From: Eubacteriales bacterium
GTDB taxonomy: Bacteria > Bacillota > Clostridia > Oscillospirales > Butyricicoccaceae
Direction: 5' to 3'
DNA: 61,800 nucleotides
Assembly (NCBI GenBank): GCA_030523305.1
Contig: JAUNIY010000003.1
Span: 1 to 61,800, forward strand
Shown here: one piece after another, positions 8,992 through 16,321 of the stretch
Layout of the letters: each line of letters starts with the position of its first letter
Position numbering within the stretch: the stretch's first letter is position 1
Translations under genes and position numbers: made by a program
The notes under the pieces: model-generated
What the model saw: the letters and a program-made list of their open reading frames with translations, nothing else
What the model was told of the DNA's origin: nothing
Database searches by the model: none

Positions 8992-10629
8992 ATGCCTATT
9001 ACAGACCTATTGGAGAAAAACAGCAAGCTGTACGGCGACGATATTGCGCTTGTTGAATTAAATCCCGAAATCAAGGAAATCCGCCGCGTAACCTGGAAGG
9101 AATTTGACCTGATGGAGCCGACGCCGGCCACCAGCTACCGCCGGGAGATCACCTGGCGTGTGTTCGACGAAAAGGCGAACCGCTTTGCCAACCTGCTGCT
9201 CAGCCGCGGCGTCAAAAAGGGGGACAAGGTTGCCATCCTGCTTATGAACTGCCTGGAATGGCTGCCGATTTATTTCGGTGTGCTCAAGACAGGTGCGCTG
9301 GCCGTGCCGTTTAACTTCCGGTATGATACGGATGAGATCAAATATTGCGCCGATCTGGCGGAGGTAGACGTCATTGTGTTCGGCAACAACTTTATCGGCC
9401 GTCTGGAACCGATTGCGGATGAGCTGTGCCAGCACCGTCTGATGTTCTATCTGGGCGAGGGCGGATGCCCAAGCTGGGCGGAGGACTATAGCTCGCTGGC
9501 GGCAAACTGTTCGAGTCAGGCGCCGCTGGTCGATATCCGCGACGACGACAACGCTGCGATTTATTTCTCTTCCGGCACGACCGGCTTCCCGAAGGCGATT
9601 TTACATAACCATGAAAGCCTGATGCATTCGGCACGCGTGGAGCAGGCGCATCACGGGCAGACAAAGGAAGACGTTTTCCTGTGCATCCCGCCGCTGTACC
9701 ATACCGGCGCAAAGATGCACTGGTTTGGCAGCCTGATCTCCGGCGGCAAGGCCGTGCTGCTCAAGGGCACCAAGCCGAAATATGTGCTCGAAGCGGTTTC
9801 GCAGGAAAAATGTTCGATTGTGTGGCTGCTGGTCCCGTGGGCGCAGGACATCCTGGATGCGCTTGACCGCGGCGATTTTAAGCTGGAGGATTATCAGCTG
9901 AAGCAGTGGCGCTTAATGCACATTGGCGCACAGCCGGTGCCGCCGTCCCTGATCCGGCGTTGGAAGGGATATTTCCCGAACCATCAATACGACACCAACT
10001 ATGGCCTCAGCGAATCCATCGGGCCGGGCTGCGTCCATCTGGGCGTGGAAAACATCCACAAGGTCGGCGCGATCGGTGTGCCGGGCTTTGGCTGGAAGGC
10101 AAAAATTGTGGATGAGAACGGCGCCGAGGTGCAGCGCGGTCAGGTTGGTGAGCTGTGTGTCAAAGGCCCTGGCGTGATGACTTGTTATTACCGTGATGAA
10201 AAGGCGACAGCGGAAACGCTGCGCGATGGGTGGTTGTTTACTGGCGATATGGCGCGGCAGGACGAAGACGGCTTCTATTTCTTGGTAGACCGAAAGAAGG
10301 ACGTCATCATCAGCGGCGGCGAGAATATCTATCCGGTGCAGATTGAGGATTTCCTGCGCGCACATCCGTCGGTCAAGGATGTCGCTGTGATTGGTATGCC
10401 GGATCAGCGCTTGGGTGAGGTCACTGCGGCCATCATCGAGGTGAAGGAGGGCTTCACCTGCACAGAGGAGGAGATCCGTGCGTTCTGCATGAAGCTCCCG
10501 CGCTACAAACGCCCGGTGAATATTATTTTCGCAGACATCCCGCGCAACCCGACCGGCAAGATTGAAAAGCCGAAGCTCCGCCAGATGTACAATGTGGAAA
10601 ATCTGGTTGCAAAGGAAAATGAAGGTTAA
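8992..10629 (+). CDS. AMP-forming acyl-/aryl-CoA synthetase (ANL superfamily)
   Basis: 545 residues, full length for a class I adenylate-forming ligase that activates a carboxylic acid through an acyl-AMP to the CoA thioester. Core motifs are intact: A3 YFSSGTTGFPKA near residue 191, A5 NYGLSES near 336, A7 GWLFTGD near 412, A8 DRKKDVIISGGENIYP near 432, and A10 NPTGKIEK with the catalytic lysine near 523. Substrate is not readable; the neighbouring IorAB/PaaK genes suggest an aromatic or branched acid, but a medium or long-chain fatty acid is possible. A terminator (10662-10691) separates it from yerC, so it forms its own transcript. Confidence 0.9.
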   Translation: MPITDLLEKNSKLYGDDIALVELNPEIKEIRRVTWKEFDLMEPTPATSYRREITWRVFDEKANRFANLLLSRGVKKGDKVAILLMNCLEWLPIYFGVLKTGALAVPFNFRYDTDEIKYCADLAEVDVIVFGNNFIGRLEPIADELCQHRLMFYLGEGGCPSWAEDYSSLAANCSSQAPLVDIRDDDNAAIYFSSGTTGFPKAILHNHESLMHSARVEQAHHGQTKEDVFLCIPPLYHTGAKMHWFGSLISGGKAVLLKGTKPKYVLEAVSQEKCSIVWLLVPWAQDILDALDRGDFKLEDYQLKQWRLMHIGAQPVPPSLIRRWKGYFPNHQYDTNYGLSESIGPGCVHLGVENIHKVGAIGVPGFGWKAKIVDENGAEVQRGQVGELCVKGPGVMTCYYRDEKATAETLRDGWLFTGDMARQDEDGFYFLVDRKKDVIISGGENIYPVQIEDFLRAHPSVKDVAVIGMPDQRLGEVTAAIIEVKEGFTCTEEEIRAFCMKLPRYKRPVNIIFADIPRNPTGKIEKPKLRQMYNVENLVAKENEG

Positions 10630-10661
10630 ATATGAAGGGTGATACCCGTATATGGATTGCG

Positions 10662-10691
10662 GCTCCTGCGGTTGCGCAGGAGCTGTTTTTT
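10662..10691 (+). terminator. intrinsic terminator
   Basis: Arms GCTCCTGCG (10662-10670) and CGCAGGAGC (10675-10683), loop GTTG, then G and seven T. It ends the acyl-CoA ligase transcript. Confidence 0.92.
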
Positions 10692-10744
10692 GCAGCCGAT
10701 TGCTGTGTGGGACGGCTGCGGTTGTGAAAATCCACAAAAAATGG

Positions 10745-10790
10745 TTTACTGTGACGCTTTGTTGTGTTAAACTTAAATGTGAAAGCGTCA
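10745..10790 (+). promoter_or_regulatory. yerC promoter with a 9-bp inverted repeat around the -10 box
   Basis: TTTACT (10745-10750), 17 bp, TAAACT (10768-10773). Perfect inverted arms TGACGCTTT (10752-10760) and AAAGCGTCA (10782-10790), 21 bp apart, lie on either side of the -10 box. The arms are about three helical turns apart centre to centre, as expected for a dimeric repressor binding one DNA face. The next gene encodes a TrpR-like protein, making autoregulation plausible. Confidence 0.55.
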
Positions 10791-10833
10791 AGAGTTTCGC
10801 TGTCTTTTCTGGCAGCAACAGGAGGGGTGCCGC

Positions 10834-11133
10834 ATGGCCAAACTAGATCACAAGGAGCCGAGCGAGGCTCTATATGAAAATATCCTGAAGCTGAAAACCG
10901 TTGATGAATGCAGAATGTTTTTTGAAGACCTCTGCACGGTGTCGGAGGCAAGGGCAATGGAGCAGCGCTTTGATGTGGCTGTTTTGCTCTCGCAGGGCAA
11001 CATTTACAACGATATCCTCAATAAGACCGGTGCGAGCAGCGCAACGATCAGCCGGGTCAGCCGGATGCTGTCCTCTGGCACCGGCGTGCTGCGCGGGCTG
11101 ACCGAGCAGATTGCTGAGGAGGAAGACAGATAA
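10834..11133 (+). CDS. TrpR-like DNA-binding regulator, YerC/YecD family
   Basis: 99 residues, the size of the YerC/YecD branch of the Trp repressor fold. The pattern LCTVSEARAMEQRFDVA followed by a helix-turn-helix segment (TGASSATISRVSRML, about residues 66-80) is characteristic. The effector of this family is not established; TrpR itself senses tryptophan. Lying directly before iorAB, which degrade 2-oxo acids of Trp, Phe and Tyr, it is a credible amino-acid-responsive regulator of this block. An inverted repeat overlaps its promoter. Confidence 0.88.
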   Translation: MAKLDHKEPSEALYENILKLKTVDECRMFFEDLCTVSEARAMEQRFDVAVLLSQGNIYNDILNKTGASSATISRVSRMLSSGTGVLRGLTEQIAEEEDR

Positions 11134-11204
11134 ACTGTGATCAAGCCGGCACACTGGTGTCAGCGGGCTGGCCACTACATTGTTTAAGGAAGGGATAAAT
11201 ACGT

Positions 11205-12932
11205 ATGAAACAGCTGATGCTGGGCAATCAGGCGGTTGCCCGCGGCTTATATGAAGCCGGATGCAGCGTGGTTTCCAGTTACCCGGGAACCCCGAGCACA
11301 GAAGTGACGGAAGAAGCTGCAAAATATGACGAGATGTATTGCGAATGGGCGCCGAACGAGAAGGTCGCCATGGAAGTTGCCTTCGGCGCCTGTCTTGCCG
11401 GCAAGCGCAGTTTTTGTGGTATGAAGCATGTTGGCCTGAATGTAGCGGCGGACCCGTTGTTTACGGTTTCTTATACCGGCGTCAACGCAGGTATGGTTAT
11501 CGTAGTAGCGGATGACGCAGGCATGCACTCCTCGCAGAACGAGCAGGATTCCCGCCACCATGCGATTGCCTCCAAAATCCCGATGCTGGAGCCGTCGGAT
11601 TCGGCAGAAGCGCGTGCGTTTACCATGCGCGCCTTCGAGCTGTCGGAGCAGTTTGACACGCCGGTGATCATCAAGATGTGCACCCGCGTTGCGCATTCGC
11701 AGAGCATTGTCGAGCCGGGCGAGCGCATCACGCCGCCCGAAAAGCCGTATCAGAAGGACATTGCCAAGTATGTCATGATGCCGGGCAATGCCAAGCGGCG
11801 CCATCCGCTGGTAGAGCAGCGCACGCGCGACCTGATTGCCTATGCGGAAAACTGCGAATTTAACCGCGTGGAAATGGCGGATACCGCCATTGGCGTCATC
11901 ACCTCGAGCACGTGCTATCAGTATGCCAAGGAAGTATTTGGTGACAAGGCGTCGGTGCTCAAGCTCGGCATGATCAATCCGTTGCCGGAAAAACTGATCC
12001 TCGATTTCGCGGCAAAGGTAGATAAGCTGGTTGTCATCGAGGAGCTGGATCCGATTATCGAAGACCATTGCAAGCGTCTGGGTCTGGAGGTTACCGGCAA
12101 GGATGTCCTGCCGATGGAGGACGAATTTTCCCAAAACCTGATTGCACAAAAGCTCGGCATGCCGGTGCCGCAGGGCAAGAAGCTGGATGAAACCATGCCG
12201 CCGCGCCCGCCGGTGATGTGCGCCGGATGTCCGCACCGCGGCCTGTTCTACACACTGAAAAAGAATAAGTGTACCGTACTCGGTGACATCGGCTGTTATA
12301 CGCTGGGCGCGGTTGCTCCGCTGGGCGCGATGGAGATGACGCTGTGCATGGGTGCTTCCATTTCTTCGCTCCACGGCTTCAACAAGGCGTTGGGCAAGGA
12401 GGCGGAAGGCAAGACGGTAGCTGTCATTGGCGATTCGACGTTTATGCATTCCGGTATGACGGGCCTTGCCAACATCGCCTATAACCAGAGCAATTCTACC
12501 GTGATTATCCTGGATAACTCCATCACCGGCATGACCGGCCATCAGCAGAACCCGACGACCGGTTATAACATCAAGGGCGACCCGGCGGGTAAGATTGATC
12601 TGGAATCGCTGTGCCGCGCAATGGGCTTTGAGCATATCCGTGTCGTCGACCCGTATGACCTCAAGCAGTGCGACGCTGTTTTGAAGGAAGAGCTGGCCAT
12701 CGACGCACCGTCGGTCATCATCAGCCGCCGTCCGTGCGCACTTTTGAAATATGTCAAGCACAATCCGCCGCTCAAGGTGGACAGCGATGCATGCCGCAGC
12801 TGCCGCAGTTGCATGAAGCTCGGATGTCCTGCCATCAGCATGAAGGGCAACAAGGCAGCCATTGACAACACCCTTTGTGTGGGCTGCGGCGTATGCCAGC
12901 AGCTGTGCGCCTTTGACGCACTGAAGGCCTGA
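11205..12932 (+). CDS. iorA: indolepyruvate:ferredoxin oxidoreductase, alpha subunit
   Basis: 575 residues. With IorB it oxidatively decarboxylates arylpyruvates (from Trp, Phe, Tyr transamination) to aryl-acetyl-CoA, reducing ferredoxin. The N-terminal pyrimidine domain begins GNQAVARGLYEAG; the thiamine-diphosphate domain has CAGCPHRGLFY, GDIGCYTLG and GDSTFMHSGM (about residues 340-425). The C-terminus has two four-cysteine iron-sulfur motifs, CRSCRSCMKLGCP near 530 and CVGCGVCQQLC near 558. This is a complete IorA. It lies 71 bp after yerC and 14 bp before iorB. Confidence 0.96.
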   Translation: MKQLMLGNQAVARGLYEAGCSVVSSYPGTPSTEVTEEAAKYDEMYCEWAPNEKVAMEVAFGACLAGKRSFCGMKHVGLNVAADPLFTVSYTGVNAGMVIVVADDAGMHSSQNEQDSRHHAIASKIPMLEPSDSAEARAFTMRAFELSEQFDTPVIIKMCTRVAHSQSIVEPGERITPPEKPYQKDIAKYVMMPGNAKRRHPLVEQRTRDLIAYAENCEFNRVEMADTAIGVITSSTCYQYAKEVFGDKASVLKLGMINPLPEKLILDFAAKVDKLVVIEELDPIIEDHCKRLGLEVTGKDVLPMEDEFSQNLIAQKLGMPVPQGKKLDETMPPRPPVMCAGCPHRGLFYTLKKNKCTVLGDIGCYTLGAVAPLGAMEMTLCMGASISSLHGFNKALGKEAEGKTVAVIGDSTFMHSGMTGLANIAYNQSNSTVIILDNSITGMTGHQQNPTTGYNIKGDPAGKIDLESLCRAMGFEHIRVVDPYDLKQCDAVLKEELAIDAPSVIISRRPCALLKYVKHNPPLKVDSDACRSCRSCMKLGCPAISMKGNKAAIDNTLCVGCGVCQQLCAFDALKA

Positions 12933-12946
12933 GGAGGAGACGGAAA

Positions 12947-13519
12947 ATGACAACAAATGTAATGATTGTAGGCGTCGGCGGTCAGGGCTCCCTGTTGGCA
13001 AGCAAGCTGCTGGGACGGCTGCTGCTCGATCAGGGCTACGATGTAAAGGTTTCGGAAGTACATGGTATGAGCCAGCGCGGCGGCAGTGTAGTCACTTATG
13101 TCCGGTTTGGCGATCGTGTGTATTCACCGATTATCGATAAGGGCGAGGCGGATTTTATCGTTTCGTTTGAAAAACTGGAGGCTGCGCGCTGGATGGAATA
13201 CCTCAAGCCGGGCGGACGTGTGATTGTCAATACGCAGGAAATCGACCCGATGCCAGTGATCACAGGCGCGGCAGAATATCCATCCGATTTGATTGAAAAA
13301 ATGCAGGCGTTGGGCGCTACGGTGGACGCCATGGACGCATTGTCTATGGCCACGGAAGCAGGCTCTTCCAAGGCGGTTAATATCGCGCTCATGGGCCGGT
13401 TGTCCCGTTATTTTGATCAGATTACCGAAGAGGCATGGCTGGAAGCGTTGGCTGCCAGCGTGCCGGAGAAGTTCCTTGCGCTCAATCGGAAAGCTTTCCA
13501 TATGGGACGCGCACAATAA
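12947..13519 (+). CDS. iorB: indolepyruvate:ferredoxin oxidoreductase, beta subunit
   Basis: 190 residues, normal for IorB, the gamma-type domain of 2-oxoacid:ferredoxin oxidoreductases. The start VGVGGQGSLLASKLLG (about 8-23) and the SEVHGMSQRGGSVVTYVRFG segment are diagnostic. GAGGAGA lies before the ATG. A short intrinsic terminator follows at 13542-13563. Confidence 0.95.
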   Translation: MTTNVMIVGVGGQGSLLASKLLGRLLLDQGYDVKVSEVHGMSQRGGSVVTYVRFGDRVYSPIIDKGEADFIVSFEKLEAARWMEYLKPGGRVIVNTQEIDPMPVITGAAEYPSDLIEKMQALGATVDAMDALSMATEAGSSKAVNIALMGRLSRYFDQITEEAWLEALAASVPEKFLALNRKAFHMGRAQ

Positions 13520-13541
13520 ACGGGTCTGCGAGAAAAATTTC

Positions 13542-13563
13542 CCGTATCATACATACGGTTTTT
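13542..13563 (+). terminator. short intrinsic terminator after iorB
   Basis: Arms CCGTAT (13542-13547) and ATACGG (13553-13558) with loop CATAC, then T5. Only 6 bp, so read-through into paaK is likely. Confidence 0.6.
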
Positions 13564-13565
13564 CA

Positions 13566-13695
13566 GGAGTAAATCCCTCCCCGCGGAACAAAGCCACGAG
13601 GAATGGCCAGATAGGGGAGCCGACTGTTTACGATAGAAATCCAGACAAAGGTTGCCGCTTGCGCTATGCTGTTCAGGAGGATAGCGGGCGGGAAC
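13566..13695 (+). ncRNA. structured RNA leader upstream of paaK, class not recognised
   Basis: The 176 bp between the iorB terminator and paaK hold a nested fold. GTAAA (13569-13573) pairs with TTTAC (13627-13631); inside it CTCCCC (13577-13582) pairs with GGGGAG (13614-13619), and inside that GCCA/TGGC closes a 7-nt loop at 13593-13607. A second long stem follows: GTT, CCGC and CGCTAT (13651-13667) against ATAGCG, GCGG and AAC (13681-13695), loop 13 nt. The short AAAGCCACGAGG stretch faintly recalls c-di-GMP-I riboswitches, but their GAAA tetraloop and receptor are absent. Candidate riboswitch or protein-binding leader. Confidence 0.5.
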
Positions 13696-13739
13696 GTATG
13701 GTTTCACGCGTCAGAGAAATAAGGAGTTAGGAAGTTAGT

Positions 13740-15047
13740 ATGAAACGTTATTATCAGCCGGAAATTGAGACGATGCCGGTTGACCAGCTGAAGGAACTGC
13801 AAAACGAACGTCTGGTCAAGCAGGTCAAGTATGTATACGACAACGTAGCATTTTATCGCGAGAAGATGGATGCCATGGGCGTCAAGCCGGAGGATATCCA
13901 TGGCACTGCGGATTTATATAAGCTGCCGTTTATTACCAAGGATGATCTGAAGGACCAGTATCCATACGGCCTGCTGGCAAAACCGCTGTCTGATTGCGTC
14001 CGCATCCAGTCTACCAGCGGTACGACCGGCCGCCGTGTCGTGGCATTCTATACCCAGCATGACATTGATCTTTGGGATGATTGCTGCGCGCGCGCCATCG
14101 TCGCTGCGGGCGGTACCAACGAAGATGTCTGCCATGTCTGCTATGGTTACGGCCTGTTTACCGGCGGCCCCGGACTGAACGGCGGCTCGCACAAGGTCGG
14201 ATGCCTGACCCTGCCGATGTCTTCCGGCAATACGGAGCGTCAGATCCAATTCATGACCGATCTCGGATCAACCATCCTGTGCTGTACGCCGTCGTACGCC
14301 GCATATCTGGCAGAGAGCATTCATGAACATGGCGTGCGCGATCAGATCAAGCTCAAGGCCGGTATCTTTGGTGCAGAGGCTTGGACCGAAGAAATGCGGC
14401 ATGATATTGAAGAAAGCTTGGGGATCAAGGCGTATGATATCTATGGACTGACGGAAATTTCCGGCCCAGGCGTATCCTTCGAGTGTGAGGAACAGAAGGG
14501 CATGCATATCAACGAAGACCATTTTATCGCAGAGGTCATCAACCCGGACACCGGCGAGGTTCTCCCAGAGGGCGAACGTGGCGAGCTGGTATTCACTTGC
14601 CTGACCAAGGAAGCGTTCCCGCTGATCCGGTACCGCACCCGTGATATCTGCATCCTGTCCCGCAAGCCGTGTTCCTGTGGACGTACTCATATCCGCATGA
14701 CCAAGCCGCTGGGGCGCAGCGACGATATGATGGTTGTCAAGGGCGTCAATGTATTCCCGTCGCAGATTGAGACGGTTTTGATGAACGAAGGCTATCCGGC
14801 AAACTACGAACTGATCGTAGACCGCGTTGGCAACAGCGATACGATTGAAGTCAATGTTGAAATGTCTACGGAAATGTTCAACGACTTTAAGGTTTCCACT
14901 GCGGAGCGGGAAAAGAAGTTGGTGAGCAAGCTCAAAGCGATGCTGGGCATCAAGGTAGATGTCAAGCTGGTAGCGCCGAAAACCATTGCCCGCAGTGAGG
15001 GCAAGGCGGTCCGCGTCATCGATAAGCGCAATTTGTATAAAAACTGA
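13740..15047 (+). CDS. paaK: phenylacetate--CoA ligase
   Basis: 435 residues, the size of PaaK-type ligases, which are shorter than other adenylate-forming enzymes. Visible: STSGTTGRRVVAFYT near residue 90, YDIYGLTEISGPG near 231, PLIRYRTRDI near 297, a CSCGRTHIRM segment near 314, and the C-terminal domain starting GRSDDMMVVKGVNVFPSQIE. It activates phenylacetate or indoleacetate; next to IorAB it could also run toward acid plus ATP when energy is conserved. The start follows AAGGAG and AGGAAG repeats. A structured leader precedes it. Confidence 0.93.
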   Translation: MKRYYQPEIETMPVDQLKELQNERLVKQVKYVYDNVAFYREKMDAMGVKPEDIHGTADLYKLPFITKDDLKDQYPYGLLAKPLSDCVRIQSTSGTTGRRVVAFYTQHDIDLWDDCCARAIVAAGGTNEDVCHVCYGYGLFTGGPGLNGGSHKVGCLTLPMSSGNTERQIQFMTDLGSTILCCTPSYAAYLAESIHEHGVRDQIKLKAGIFGAEAWTEEMRHDIEESLGIKAYDIYGLTEISGPGVSFECEEQKGMHINEDHFIAEVINPDTGEVLPEGERGELVFTCLTKEAFPLIRYRTRDICILSRKPCSCGRTHIRMTKPLGRSDDMMVVKGVNVFPSQIETVLMNEGYPANYELIVDRVGNSDTIEVNVEMSTEMFNDFKVSTAEREKKLVSKLKAMLGIKVDVKLVAPKTIARSEGKAVRVIDKRNLYKN

Positions 15048-15055
15048 TATGGATC

Positions 15056-15090
15056 AAAAAGAGTCCTGCCGGAACTGCCCGGCAGGACTC
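15056..15090. terminator. 12-bp hairpin after paaK, stronger as reverse-strand terminator
   Basis: Perfect arms GAGTCCTGCCGG (15061-15072) and CCGGCAGGACTC (15079-15090). On the forward strand only TT follows, while A5 upstream gives a T5 tract on the reverse strand. It probably also halts paaK transcripts, and could stop leftward antisense transcription from the toxin-antitoxin unit. Confidence 0.7.
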
Positions 15091-15118
15091 TTGACATAAA
15101 TGGAAAAACTGATAATCT
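15091..15118 (+). promoter_or_regulatory. putative toxin mRNA promoter
   Basis: A consensus TTGACA (15091-15096) is followed by GATAAT (15111-15116, spacer 14) or TAATCT (15113-15118, spacer 16). The spacing is not ideal for either, so the -10 is uncertain. A long 5' leader of roughly 120 nt would result. Confidence 0.4.
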
Positions 15119-15212
15119 GAAAAACAGCGAGAGACATATCATCTATAAAGGCGGAGCCGTTCCCTTTTCTTTTATCATTACGGGGAGGACGGTGTAAAAT
15201 ATTCCTTTTTGT

Positions 15213-15236
15213 CCCTCCCCATTGCGATGGGAGGGG
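15213..15236 (+). promoter_or_regulatory. hairpin masking the toxin ribosome binding site
   Basis: CCCTCCC (15213-15219) pairs with GGGAGGG (15229-15235), the Shine-Dalgarno region of the small toxin gene; an AT/AT extension with one bulged C tightens the loop to TGCG. An upstream GGGGAG (15182-15187) could compete for the same CTCCCC. Masked ribosome binding sites are typical of type I toxin mRNAs. Confidence 0.6.
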
Positions 15237-15243
15237 AAAGACT

Positions 15244-15351
15244 ATGTACGTTACATATACAGAATGGTTCCAGCTGTTATCGGTGTTGATTGATTTTGGA
15301 TTGCTGATCGTTACAATAGTTGCTCTGATTTATCAGAACAAAAAGAAATAA
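15244..15351 (+). CDS. 35-residue hydrophobic peptide, putative holin-like type I toxin
   Basis: A short ORF of 36 codons: polar start MYVTYTEWFQ, one membrane-spanning segment of about 20 hydrophobic residues (LLSVLIDFGLLIVTIVALI), and a basic tail QNKKK. Size and plan match the TxpA/Fst/Hol-Tox class of membrane-active toxins of Firmicutes. AGGGGAAAG lies 8-15 bases upstream. The stop codon is inside the first arm of a bidirectional terminator, and an antisense promoter lies 90 bp downstream. Function is inferred from plan and context, not from a database match. Confidence 0.7.
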   Translation: MYVTYTEWFQLLSVLIDFGLLIVTIVALIYQNKKK

Positions 15352-15433
15352 CCGCCCGGACTGCCATCTGAGAGCGGTTATTCTTTAACCTGATCTGAGG
15401 GGACGTACCGTCGATGATACGTCTCTCGTTTCT
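15340..15433 (-). ncRNA. putative antisense antitoxin RNA
   Basis: Predicted start near 15433, from a reverse-strand promoter (-35 TTGACA at forward 15463-15468, 17-bp spacer, -10 TAACAT at 15440-15445), and end at the terminator near 15340: about 95 nt. It has a 5' hairpin GACGTA/TACGTC (forward 15402-15407 and 15418-15423) and is complementary to the toxin mRNA 3' end, the arrangement of txpA/RatA and bsrG/SR4. The promoter lies at the end of the amidohydrolase gene. Confidence 0.6.
15347..15386. terminator. shared bidirectional terminator of toxin mRNA and antisense RNA
   Basis: AATAACCGC (15347-15355) pairs with GCGGTTATT (15374-15382). Forward: followed by TTCTTT. Reverse: followed by TCTTTTTG. 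It can end both converging transcripts, giving them complementary 3' ends. Confidence 0.75.
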
Positions 15434-15439
15434 ATGTTT

Positions 15440-15468
15440 ATGTTATCATGAATGATGATTGTTGTCAA
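15440..15468 (-). promoter_or_regulatory. antisense RNA promoter
   Basis: Reverse strand TTGACA (forward 15463-15468, perfect), spacer 17, TAACAT (forward 15440-15445, 4/6). The -35 lies inside the last codons of the amidohydrolase gene and the -10 abuts its stop codon. Confidence 0.65.
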
Positions 15469-16321
15469 GCGACGGAATCCCCAACAGCCGCTGTGCGTTG
15501 CCACCCAGGATGGCGGTAAGCTCCTGCTCGGAAAAGCCGCATGTACGGATAAATTGCAGGGACTCTGCCTGATCGCTCCATGGGCAGTCGGTTGCAAACA
15601 GGATATGGTCTATGCCCAGCTGGCGCACAAGGCGGGTGAATTGTTCCCGATCCATGTTGTGGGATTCCTCCGGTGTGCGCGTCGTACCCGGCGCAGGAAG
15701 GATATCGCCGACCGAAAAGGCAGTGTCGAAATACAGCGGCAGGCCGGCAAGCTCGTGCTCTACAGCCTCCCAATCCTGCCAGCCGCCCATGTGGGCAAGT
15801 ACCAGCTTATCTGGCCCGATTTCCTGCATAACATGCTGGATATGCTTGGTCGTGCAGAAATTGTGCCCAGGGATACCAATATCCCAACCGGCGTGGGTCA
15901 GGACAATCAGGCCAAGCTCCGATGCCTTGTCGATGATGCGCAAAAAACGGATGTCATCCAAATCCGTACTTTGATACGCCGGGTGTATTTTGATGCCCTT
16001 GAGTCCCAGCGCTGCGGCATGCGTGAGTTCCTGACGATAGTTCTCTGCATCCGGATGCATGCCGCCAAACGACAGCAGACCGGTTTCCTGCCAATGTTCG
16101 TTGGTACGTGCAGCCAGTTCATTTAGCTTGCGTACCTGCCTGGCATTGGTCATAACAGGCAGCAAGATGGAGAGATCGATGCCTGCGTGTTCCATGGAGC
16201 GGCGTAAGCCGCCGTTGGTGGCGTCGGTGAATGGCTTGGAACGGGACAGCTTTTGCAGCTTGGAAATGACGGAAGCGGCGAGCGCATCCGGAAAAGTGTG
16301 GGTGTGGAAATCAACAATCAT
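15446..16321 (-). CDS. amidohydrolase-2 family metal-dependent hydrolase/decarboxylase
   Basis: 291 residues, TIM-barrel of the Amidohydro_2 family. Metal-ligand motif DFHTHTFP at residues 4-11, GLKGIKIHPAYQS near 130, a histidine in VLTHAGWDIG near 158, VLAHMGGW near 193, and FATDCPW near 245. Family members include decarboxylases of aromatic acids and lactone hydrolases; substrate is unknown. Its ATG overlaps the stop of the upstream membrane-protein gene by four bases, so the two are co-translated. Confidence 0.8.
   Translation of the reverse strand: MIVDFHTHTFPDALAASVISKLQKLSRSKPFTDATNGGLRRSMEHAGIDLSILLPVMTNARQVRKLNELAARTNEHWQETGLLSFGGMHPDAENYRQELTHAAALGLKGIKIHPAYQSTDLDDIRFLRIIDKASELGLIVLTHAGWDIGIPGHNFCTTKHIQHVMQEIGPDKLVLAHMGGWQDWEAVEHELAGLPLYFDTAFSVGDILPAPGTTRTPEESHNMDREQFTRLVRQLGIDHILFATDCPWSDQAESLQFIRTCGFSEQELTAILGGNAQRLLGIPSLDNNHHS

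Noticed and set aside
11247..13001. 584-codon open frame opposite iorA
   Set aside because: Antisense shadow of iorA; no ribosome binding site or domain.
13587..13626. c-di-GMP-I riboswitch before paaK
   Set aside because: AAAGCCACGAGG looks similar, but the GAAA tetraloop, receptor and flanking GGCAAACC are absent.
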